This document shows, piece by piece, positions 7,192 through 12,351 of a stretch of 12,900 nt of DNA; positions within the stretch are counted from its first letter, which is position 1, and each line of letters starts with the position of its first letter. Source of the stretch: Clostridiales bacterium. Its GTDB lineage: Bacteria > Bacillota > Clostridia > WRLR01. The notes beneath the pieces are model-generated. The model did not search any database, was not told where the DNA came from, and saw nothing but the letters and a program-made list of their open reading frames with translations. Made by a program: the position numbers and the translations under genes. The stretch spans positions 1-12,900 of the forward strand of contig JAITSR010000351.1 of NCBI GenBank assembly GCA_031287655.1, written 5' to 3'.

Positions 7192-7221
7192 ATTGTATCA
7201 CGCCCCGCTCCCAAAAAGCAA
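7192..7221 (-). promoter_or_regulatory. Promoter of the exporter operon, placing the RNA start at the ATG
   Basis: On the minus strand: TTGCTT (7221-7216) as a weak -35, an 18-bp spacer, then TACAAT (7197-7192) as -10, preceded by TGA to give an extended -10 (TGnTACAAT). Only six bases (ACCCCT) separate the -10 from the ATG of the exporter gene at 7185, so transcription should begin at or next to the A of the start codon. Confidence 0.55.
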
Positions 7222-7228
7222 CGCCCGG

Positions 7229-7251
7229 TCGCGAAATCGCGAAGGTCGCGA
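7229..7251. repeat. Three TCGCGA palindromes upstream of the exporter promoter
   Basis: TCGCGA occurs at 7229-7234, 7237-7242 and 7246-7251, two of them inside an 8-bp direct repeat GGTCGCGA (7227-7234 and 7244-7251). The cluster lies between the hicB-like stop and the -35 box of the exporter operon, so it could be a regulator site or a hairpin at the end of the hicB-like message. On the minus strand the nearest T-run is well downstream of the stem, so a classical terminator is unlikely. Confidence 0.5.
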
Positions 7252-7256
7252 GCGCC

Positions 7257-7415
7257 TTAATTTTCAAGACATAACATAATGGCTTCTTTCATGTTGGCTC
7301 GAACTTCTTCAATCGTGTCTCCGCAAGTATTGCAACCTTGAAGCACCGGACAGGTCGCCCAATAGGAATCCGTCTCTTTATCTTTGAATATGACAATACG
7401 GAACGTGTTTTGCAT
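7257..7415 (-). CDS. Short HicB-like protein (type II antitoxin HicB fold), orphan
   Basis: A 52-residue protein with the HicB N-terminal pattern: F.I.IFKDKET.SYWATCPVLQGC, then T.GDTIEEV and N.KEAI. In HicAB toxin-antitoxin systems HicB neutralises the HicA mRNA interferase. Here the protein stops right after the core fold, with no C-terminal DNA-binding domain, and no HicA-like ORF (a small basic protein with a catalytic His) is visible on either side. It may therefore be a solitary HicB-domain protein. The ATG at 7415 is chosen over the in-frame upstream ATG at 7496 because GGGGAGG lies 7 nt before it, and because a good sigma-A promoter sits between the two ATGs. It is divergent from the methyltransferase. 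Its three Cys residues near the centre are not explained. Confidence 0.75.
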   Translation of the reverse strand: MQNTFRIVIFKDKETDSYWATCPVLQGCNTCGDTIEEVRANMKEAIMLCLEN

Positions 7416-7439
7416 AGATGTACCTCCCCAACACAATTG

Positions 7440-7468
7440 AGTATAGCGCCGGCTTGACTGAGCGTCAA
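7440..7468 (-). promoter_or_regulatory. Sigma-A promoter of the hicB-like gene
   Basis: On the minus strand: TTGACG (7468-7463), a 17-bp spacer, and TATACT (7445-7440). This is one mismatch from consensus in each box, with ideal spacing. The leader of about 20 nt carries the GGGGAGG ribosome site of the gene starting at 7415. Confidence 0.75.
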
Positions 7469-7469
7469 G
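7453..7469. promoter_or_regulatory. Inverted repeat over the -35 box of the hicB-like promoter
   Basis: CTTGAC (7453-7458) and GTCAAG (7464-7469) form perfect 6-bp arms around a 5-bp centre. The right arm covers the TTGACG -35 box at 7463-7468. This is the position expected for a repressor operator; the regulator is unknown. Confidence 0.5.
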
Positions 7470-7497
7470 TTCGCTTGCCGCGCCCTGTAATTTCATA

Positions 7498-7524
7498 ACC
7501 TTTCCTTAAAAGGCGGGGAAAGGT
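7498..7524. promoter_or_regulatory. Inverted repeat bracketing the -35 region of the methyltransferase promoter
   Basis: ACCTTTCC (7498-7505) and GGAAAGGT (7517-7524) are perfect 8-bp arms separated by 11 bp, with centres 19 bp apart, close to two helical turns. The -35 element of the plus-strand promoter lies in the spacer and the -10 starts 4 bp beyond the right arm. This is a plausible operator for a dimeric regulator acting on the methyltransferase and possibly on the divergent gene. Confidence 0.55.
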
Positions 7525-7534
7525 GTGCTATAAT
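7506..7534 (+). promoter_or_regulatory. Sigma-A promoter of the methyltransferase region
   Basis: TTAAAA (7506-7511), a 17-bp spacer, and a perfect TATAAT (7529-7534) preceded by TGC, making an extended -10. It lies about 38 bp, measured -35 to -35, from the divergent hicB-like promoter. The predicted leader holds three closely spaced ribosome-site/ATG pairs. Confidence 0.8.
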
Positions 7535-7567
7535 GCAGACATCACAATCTGAAAGGAGCGATTTCAT

Positions 7568-7729
7568 ATGAAGCGCACAGTCGGAAACTCAAAAAACAGG
7601 AGGGCGACTATGAAATGGAGGTTATATGTTAGGTTGGATCAACCCGAGCGATTATTCGTTCAACAGCTTTCTGCTTTTGGAACGCTTCCAAATCCGAATG
7701 ATATTTCAATTCGGAGGCTGGCGCGTTGA
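7568..7729 (+). CDS. Small ORF overlapping the methyltransferase 5' end (possible displaced N-terminus)
   Basis: A 53-codon frame that starts at ATG 7568 after AAAGGAG, or more convincingly at ATG 7610 (39 codons) after AGGAGG at a 6-nt spacing. From 7610 it reads MKWRLYVRLDQPERLFVQQL and ends RRLAR-TGA at 7727-7729. It overlaps the methyltransferase frame by 104 bp. Changing one base near 7720 would join it to the VDSAEWKSKMG segment of the methyltransferase, so it may be the real N-terminus separated by a frameshift or sequencing error. Against this, its third codon positions are less GC-rich than those of the overlapping methyltransferase frame. It could also be a small coupled peptide. 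No known family was recognised. Confidence 0.4.
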   Translation: MKRTVGNSKNRRATMKWRLYVRLDQPERLFVQQLSAFGTLPNPNDISIRRLAR

Positions 7730-8438
7730 CAGCGCGGAGTGGAAATCGAAAATGGGTGTCGCGCTGAACGCCAATCCGGCGGTCAGGTGGTATTTCGAGC
7801 GGCGTTGCCCGGAGTGCGCGCCGACAGTCGCGGAGCTTGCCGCGAACGCTCCCGCGGCCCCGGACCCCATGCAAATCCGAGAGGCGGAGGTTTTCGCTTT
7901 GGCGGGCGTCGAGGATTGGATCACATACACGACGCCGGAAGTTATGGCGGAAAAAAGCGATTATATTCGAGGTTGGAGTCGCGAGCGCCTGTTCGAGCTT
8001 GCGGACTTCTCGGGAAAAATCGTGCTGGACGTCGGCGCCGGTTCGGGCAGACTCACGTTCGCGGCGGCGGAAAAAGCCGCGTGGGTCTACGCAAGCGAAC
8101 CCGTAGAAACGCTGCGCGAGTTTATGCGCGGCAAATCCAAAGACATGAATTTTGGGAATATTCGGGTAGCCGACGGATTTGTCACCGCGATTCCGTACCC
8201 CGACAATACGTTCGACATCGTAATGTCGGGCCATGTGGTGGGCGACTTCTGGGACGATGAAATTGCGGAGCTTACCAGAGTATGCAAATCGGGCGGGTGG
8301 CTGCTCGATTGCGTCGGCGACTCCGTGGGCGACATAAAACCGAAGTCGGAGCTGACGGAGCGCGGTTTTGAGGAAATTCACTATGTCGGCAGTTTCGGTA
8401 AAGACGTTTACAACTATCGTAAGCAAATCGTCAAATAG
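7626..8438 (+). CDS. Class I SAM-dependent methyltransferase
   Basis: A 270-residue frame. The methyltransferase core starts near residue 125: motif I VLDVGAGSGRL (133-143) binds S-adenosylmethionine, and the acidic residue after the second strand is E158 in the SEP turn. The post-motif YPDNTFDIVMSGHV (191-204) and an ELTRVCKSGGWLLDC strand (215-229), typical of the UbiE/Methyltransf_11 group, follow. The 120 residues before the core include a WKSKMGVALNANPAVRWYFE segment and a CPEC pair of cysteines. The substrate is unknown. The start is uncertain: ATG 7626 has TGGAGG only 4 nt away, while stronger ribosome sites open the other frame at 7568 and 7610, and residues 1-33 look less like a natural N-terminus than the rest. 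A start at 7752 (MGVALNANP) is also possible. A promoter lies at 7506-7534 and a terminator-like hairpin follows the stop. Confidence 0.82.
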   Translation: MLGWINPSDYSFNSFLLLERFQIRMIFQFGGWRVDSAEWKSKMGVALNANPAVRWYFERRCPECAPTVAELAANAPAAPDPMQIREAEVFALAGVEDWITYTTPEVMAEKSDYIRGWSRERLFELADFSGKIVLDVGAGSGRLTFAAAEKAAWVYASEPVETLREFMRGKSKDMNFGNIRVADGFVTAIPYPDNTFDIVMSGHVVGDFWDDEIAELTRVCKSGGWLLDCVGDSVGDIKPKSELTERGFEEIHYVGSFGKDVYNYRKQIVK

Positions 8439-8451
8439 TAAAATTTAAGGG

Positions 8452-8481
8452 GATGGGAGCGCCGGAGTTGGCGCCCCCATC
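8452..8481 (+). terminator. Terminator-like hairpin after the methyltransferase
   Basis: GATGGGAGCGCC (8452-8463) pairs with GGCGCCCCCATC (8470-8481) around a 6-nt loop, giving a 12-bp stem with one A-C mismatch, 13 nt after the stop. The following bases (TGCTTATCTG) are only moderately T-rich, so termination may be incomplete. The rest of the gap to the next gene (8482-8619) holds inverted repeats and a promoter. Confidence 0.6.
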
Positions 8482-8514
8482 TGCTTATCTGCCAGTCTTG
8501 TTCACACTTTCATA

Positions 8515-8550
8515 CATTTGAAAACCAAATGCGCCCCACTGTTTATTTGG
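8515..8550. promoter_or_regulatory. Overlapping inverted repeats upstream of the O-acetylation operon
   Basis: CATTTG (8515-8520) and CAAATG (8526-8531) form perfect arms around AAAAC. The second arm, read as CCAAAT (8525-8530), also pairs with ATTTGG (8545-8550). Three related half-sites therefore lie in 36 bp, ending 10 bp before the extended -10 of the operon. The position suits DNA binding by a regulator rather than an RNA structure. No regulator gene is evident nearby. Confidence 0.45.
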
Positions 8551-8559
8551 CGGCCGGCG

Positions 8560-8568
8560 TGGTAAAAT
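8560..8568 (+). promoter_or_regulatory. Extended -10 promoter of the MBOAT/AlgX-like operon
   Basis: TGG followed by TAAAAT (8563-8568) makes an extended -10 (TGnTAAAAT) with one mismatch to TATAAT. No good -35 is present (TGTTTA at a 17-bp spacing is poor), so the promoter may need an activator, which would fit the repeats just upstream. It lies 51 bp before the GTG start of the first gene. Confidence 0.45.
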
Positions 8569-8619
8569 AATGTACATACGTTGGCTTTGAAACACACTTA
8601 GTTTTGCTGGAGGCGCGCC

Positions 8620-10317
8620 GTGGTATTCAGTTCGCCGATTTTTCTGTTCGTGTTCCTGCCGGTCGCCTGTGTGCTCGCACTCGTGTCCGCACGCAATATC
8701 CGCGCGCAAAATGCGCTGCTCGCGCTTGTGAGCGTTTTCTTCTACGCGTGGGGGAATCCGGCGTTCGCGCTGCTGCTGCTTGTTTCGACGGTCGTCAACT
8801 ATATGATCGCGCTGCGTCTCGGCGCGGTCACGCCGAGCCCTGACGCGCCGCATACGACGGACGCGGCGGCTGCGGTAACTGCTGCGGCCGGCGCACCCTC
8901 AGTACACGCGACGGCGGAAGCGCCCCCGTCTGCCGCGGCGACCGCATCGCACGCGGCGGCTGTCTCGCCTTCTGTGACCGCGATGGACGCGGCGCGTTTG
9001 GCCGCCGCGCGGAAACTATATTTTACGCTCTGCGTCGTCTTTAACATCGGGCTTTTGTGCGTATTTAAATATACGAACTTCCTCGTTGAGAACCTGAACC
9101 GGCTGCCCGGCGTCGACATTCCCGATCCGGGGATCCCGCTCCCGATCGGCATATCCTTTTTCACGTTCCAAGCGATGTCCTATGTGCTCGACGTCTACGG
9201 GGGGCGTGTGCGGGCGCAGCGGAGCCTTGTCGGGCTTCTGCTCTACATCTCGTTCTTCCCGCAGCTGATCGCGGGGCCGATCGTGCGGTACGGCGACATC
9301 GAGCCGTTGCTTTTCGCGCGCGCGCCGAACGTGCGGGACGCGGCGTACGGTCTGCGGCGCTTCATCGTCGGGCTGTCAAAAAAGCTATTGCTCGCAAATA
9401 CGGTCGGGGCCGTCGCGGACACCGTGTTCAAGATGAACCACGCCGCGGCGGCATCGGCGGCTGGCGCGGGGGCGTCGGCAGCCGTGGCCGTGTCGGGCGC
9501 GGAGGTCTCGGCGGCGGCATCGGCGGCGATAGCGTCGCAGGGCGCGCTCTCCGATACGCTTTCCGGCGCGCTTCCGCTCGCGTCCCCCGTCGCGTGGCTC
9601 GGCGCGATCGCCTATGCGCTGCAAATCTATTATGACTTCTCGGGCTATTCCGACATGGCGATCGGCCTCGGCCGCATGTTGGGCTTTTCGTTCCGTGAAA
9701 ATTTCGAGTGGCCGTATGCGGCGGTCGGTATGCGGGACTTTTGGCGCAAATGGCATATCTCGCTGTCCGTGTGGTTCCGGGAATACGTCTATATCCCGCT
9801 CGGCGGCAATCGCCGCGGAAAGCTCCGGGAGGGAGCCAATAAGCTGATTGTGTTTTTCCTGACGGGGCTGTGGCATGGGGCGAATTGGACGTTCGTCGTC
9901 TGGGGGATGTTCCACGGGCTGTTCCTGATGCTCGAAACCTACGGTGTGATCCGGATACGGAGGCTTCCAAAGCCGGTCGCGTGGCTCTATACGGTCCTCG
10001 TGGCCGTCGTCGGTTTTGTGATCTTCCGCACCGCGACGCTCACAGACGCCGGTTGGATGCTCTCGTCGATGTTTTTCGGCGGCGCGCGCGGGGACTTTGC
10101 CGCGCAGCTTGGTCAGGCGCTGTCGCTCCTGCGTCCGTCCGCGATCCCGGCGTTCGCGGTCGCGGCGCTCGCGGTGTTTCCGATCGTGCCCGCGCTCACG
10201 GCGCGGCTGCCCAAGCTGCAAGCCGCCGGTTTCGCGCTTTCGGTCCCGCTGTTTTTCCTGTGCGTATTAAATCTCGCGAGCGCGACGTACAACCCGTTTA
10301 TCTACTTCCGTTTTTGA
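8620..10317 (+). CDS. MBOAT-family O-acyltransferase (AlgI-like)
   Basis: A 565-residue polytopic membrane protein of the AlgI/DltB/PatA group, which carries acetyl groups across the membrane for O-acetylation of a surface polymer. The opening VFSSPIFLFVFLPV, the FFYAWG motif (40-45), PIGISFFTFQAMSYVLDVY (175-193), YYDFSGYSDMAIGLGRMLGF (337-356) and the C-terminal FIYFRF are family hallmarks. Conserved histidines are H379 in FWRKWHISL and H419 in GLWHGANWTF; MBOAT enzymes use His residues in this region for acyl transfer. The start is GTG at 8620, with GGAGG (8609-8613) 6 nt upstream. Two Ala-rich insertions, about 69-127 and 274-319, lengthen loops between membrane segments and leave the motifs intact. 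The next gene encodes an AlgX/AlgJ-like partner, so the pair should form one acetylation machine. The acceptor polymer is unknown. Confidence 0.93.
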   Translation: MVFSSPIFLFVFLPVACVLALVSARNIRAQNALLALVSVFFYAWGNPAFALLLLVSTVVNYMIALRLGAVTPSPDAPHTTDAAAAVTAAAGAPSVHATAEAPPSAAATASHAAAVSPSVTAMDAARLAAARKLYFTLCVVFNIGLLCVFKYTNFLVENLNRLPGVDIPDPGIPLPIGISFFTFQAMSYVLDVYGGRVRAQRSLVGLLLYISFFPQLIAGPIVRYGDIEPLLFARAPNVRDAAYGLRRFIVGLSKKLLLANTVGAVADTVFKMNHAAAASAAGAGASAAVAVSGAEVSAAASAAIASQGALSDTLSGALPLASPVAWLGAIAYALQIYYDFSGYSDMAIGLGRMLGFSFRENFEWPYAAVGMRDFWRKWHISLSVWFREYVYIPLGGNRRGKLREGANKLIVFFLTGLWHGANWTFVVWGMFHGLFLMLETYGVIRIRRLPKPVAWLYTVLVAVVGFVIFRTATLTDAGWMLSSMFFGGARGDFAAQLGQALSLLRPSAIPAFAVAALAVFPIVPALTARLPKLQAAGFALSVPLFFLCVLNLASATYNPFIYFRF

Positions 10318-10319
10318 GC

Positions 10320-10350
10320 GCCGCTCCGCTCCGTCGGTGCGGGGAGCGGC
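10320..10350 (+). other. Hairpin in the spacer between the MBOAT and AlgX-like genes
   Basis: GCCGCTCC (10320-10327) and GGAGCGGC (10343-10350) form a perfect 8-bp stem with a 15-nt loop, starting 2 nt after the MBOAT stop. No T-run follows, so it is more likely an RNA-stability or partial attenuation element than a terminator. The remaining spacer (10351-10441) is AT-rich compared with its surroundings and has no convincing promoter. Confidence 0.4.
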
Positions 10351-10441
10351 AGCGTGCGGAAGACAGAGATATTATTGTTTTGCTTGCGGGACGGCGTGGT
10401 ATGAAGTGAATATAAACGTGTTCATAATAATGGAGAATTTT

Positions 10442-12292
10442 GTGTCTGATCGAGTGAAAAAAAGTGCATATTTTCTATATTGTCTGTTTTTTTTCATGAT
10501 TGCGATTGTTCCTGTCGTTTCGATGCCGTTCGTGTCCGGGGTCACGGCGCGAGACGCGGGCGCGGAGGACGAGGCGGGGGCCGCGGAGGCGGACGTCGGC
10601 ATATCGGACGGCGGCGGAGAACAGGGCGGCGGCACATCGGACGGCGGCGGAGAACAGGGCAACGGCGGTGTACAGGGCGATGGTGTACAGGGCGGCGGCG
10701 GAGAACAGAGCGGCGGCGTCAGCGAGACGGACGCTGGCGAGCCGGACGTTGGCGAGCCGGACGACGACACGGCGAATGAATCGGACGAGGACCAGCCGAA
10801 AGCGGACTATTTTTCCACGCATTTCGGCCTGCGCACGCAGCTGATCGCTTTGGACGCGGAGCTGAAAAGTCGTCTGTTCGGGGAATCCTCCAATCAAAAG
10901 GTTGTGGAGGGGCGCGACGGGTGGCTGTTCCTCGCGGAGACGCTCGACCCGGACACGCCGGGCAATCAGGCGTCGGACCGCGCTGCCGCGCGGATCGCCC
11001 GGACGCTGTGGCTTTTTTCGGAATACCTCGAGCAAAACGGCGCGGACTTTCTTTTTGTGGCCGCGCCCAATAAGGCGGGCGTCTACCCCGAGTATCTGCC
11101 GTATTATATGCCGCGCCCGGGGCTGGACGGCGCGCGTTTGCTCGACCGCGTTCAGCTGAGGATCGACGCGCTCGGCGTCCGTTACATCGACCTCTCGGCG
11201 CTCTTTCAACAGCTCCGGGAGAAGGACGACGGGACATATTATTACCATCAGCGGGACACGCATTGGAACAACCGCGGCGCGCTCGAAGTCTACCGGACAA
11301 TCATGGCGGAGCTTGAATCCATGGCCGCCAACGCGGATATTGAATCAGTAACCGCGTCCGCGGCGCCCGAATCAACGGCCGCGTCCGCGGAACCGGAGTC
11401 CGCGCCCGGCGCGTTTGCCTATGAACGGTATGAATCCCTCGTCCCGCGCGTCGCGGTCGAGTGGGACGGCGACTTGGAGGATATGTTAAATCCGCTCTCC
11501 GAGCGGTTGGACACACAGTTCTTTTATGACGTCCCAAAGGAATACAGCGCGCGAAAACCGATCGTCAACACCGAGGACATGAACATCGAGACCACCTCGA
11601 AAAAAAACGGCGTCCGCGCGCTGATCTTTCGGGACTCGTTTGCGAACGCGCTGATCCAGTTCTTTACAAACAATCTCGGCAAAGCGTCTTTCACGCGTTC
11701 GATGCCGTTTCCGCTGAGCCGCGCGGAGGGCGGGGCGTATGACGTCGTGATTTTGGAGATCGTCGAGCGAAATCTGCGTTGGATTGTCGACGCCGCGCCC
11801 GCAATCCCCGCGCCCGAGATTTCAGAGCCGGAGTCGGAGCGGGTCCCCGCGGAGCAGGTCCTCGCGGCGATTCACGAGGCCGGGCAATTTCCCGCCGATG
11901 CCGTGATTTTTGAGGCCGCGGAAGCGCCGACCGACGGACGTCCGAGCCCCGGCGCGCGGTTTTACGGCTGCTTTGACCCCGCGCTCCTGACCGTCGGCGC
12001 GGAGACGCGAATCTACCCGGTAGTGGAAGGCGCAAACGGCGAGGTTCGGGTGTTTGAGGCGTTTCCGATCCTTGAAAAAAACGTGCTGGACGCGGCGATA
12101 AAACGCTGGGGGGCTGCGGCGGAGGATTGCGGCTTTTCGTTTTATCTGGATTCTGAACGGTACGGGGAGCATGAGGCATATACGGTCAGGCTGCTGCTCG
12201 CGGGGCAGGGAAGCGAAAGCGCGTCCGGGGGTGTCGGCGCAGAGTCGGGCGCGGCGCGGATCAGCGAGCCGCTTTTTACCGCGAATCAGTGA
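10442..12292 (+). CDS. AlgX/AlgJ-like extracytoplasmic O-acetyltransferase (SGNH/DHHW-type)
   Basis: A 616-residue protein with one N-terminal membrane segment (about 8-33) and the bulk outside. It resembles AlgJ/AlgX proteins, which take acetyl from the MBOAT partner and place it on a polysaccharide. Seen: VEGRDGWLFLAETL (155-168), FLFVAAPNKAGVYPEYLP (203-220), the D-x-H-W motif in RDTHWNN (D272, H274) and the serine in IFRDSF (S399), which together match the Asp-His-Ser set of AlgX. The C-terminal 160 residues form an extra beta-rich region I do not recognise. I chose GTG 10442 because GGAG (10432-10435) lies 6 nt before it; ATG 10430 is in frame but has no ribosome site, and the longer frame from 10337 would add an implausible leader. 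Residues about 34-120 are a Gly/Glu/Asp-rich repeat tether, and about 297-322 a second low-complexity insert. Confidence 0.88.
   Translation: MSDRVKKSAYFLYCLFFFMIAIVPVVSMPFVSGVTARDAGAEDEAGAAEADVGISDGGGEQGGGTSDGGGEQGNGGVQGDGVQGGGGEQSGGVSETDAGEPDVGEPDDDTANESDEDQPKADYFSTHFGLRTQLIALDAELKSRLFGESSNQKVVEGRDGWLFLAETLDPDTPGNQASDRAAARIARTLWLFSEYLEQNGADFLFVAAPNKAGVYPEYLPYYMPRPGLDGARLLDRVQLRIDALGVRYIDLSALFQQLREKDDGTYYYHQRDTHWNNRGALEVYRTIMAELESMAANADIESVTASAAPESTAASAEPESAPGAFAYERYESLVPRVAVEWDGDLEDMLNPLSERLDTQFFYDVPKEYSARKPIVNTEDMNIETTSKKNGVRALIFRDSFANALIQFFTNNLGKASFTRSMPFPLSRAEGGAYDVVILEIVERNLRWIVDAAPAIPAPEISEPESERVPAEQVLAAIHEAGQFPADAVIFEAAEAPTDGRPSPGARFYGCFDPALLTVGAETRIYPVVEGANGEVRVFEAFPILEKNVLDAAIKRWGAAAEDCGFSFYLDSERYGEHEAYTVRLLLAGQGSESASGGVGAESGAARISEPLFTANQ
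10603..10720 (+). repeat. 33-bp-period minisatellite in the AlgX-like gene
   Basis: An identical 25-bp block occurs at 10603-10627 and 10636-10660, a period of 33 bp, encoding SDGGGEQGGGT-type units. Shorter relatives built on GTACAGGGCG and GGCGGCGGCGGAGAACAG follow to about 10720. The array encodes part of the flexible tether between the membrane anchor and the catalytic domain. The 33-bp period is a multiple of three, so gains and losses keep the frame. Confidence 0.85.
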
Positions 12293-12333
12293 GGCCGCGG
12301 CAGGCGGCGGATATGAAAAGGAATGGTGATCAG

Positions 12334-12351
12334 AAGGATGTCAAGGATGTC
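12334..12351 (+). repeat. Tandem 9-bp duplication of a ribosome-site/start-codon unit
   Basis: AAGGATGTC is repeated directly at 12334-12342 and 12343-12351. Each copy contains AAGG plus ATG, and the two ATGs (12338 and 12347) are in frame. AGAAGG (12332-12337) is too close to the first ATG but 9 nt from the second, so the duplication makes the second ATG the better start of the L,D-transpeptidase. Confidence 0.7.

Noticed and set aside
7416..7496. Extended HicB-like protein starting at 7496
   Set aside because: The extension covers a near-consensus promoter and a ribosome site and does not resemble HicB.
9385..10221. 278-codon minus-strand frame across the MBOAT gene
   Set aside because: Composition (Arg/His/Glu/Pro) is typical of an antisense shadow, and the plus strand encodes a complete MBOAT protein.
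10337..10441. Longer N-terminus of the AlgX-like protein starting at 10337
   Set aside because: It adds a Cys-rich leader with no ribosome site that overlaps an intergenic hairpin. The GTG at 10442 has a good site and gives a normal signal anchor.
10365..10441. Internal promoter before the AlgX-like gene (TATAAA at 10411-10416)
   Set aside because: No -35 at acceptable spacing and no extended -10; AT-richness alone is not enough.
10603..10720. CRISPR array or mobile-element repeats
   Set aside because: A 33-bp period without true spacers, fully coding; it is a minisatellite.
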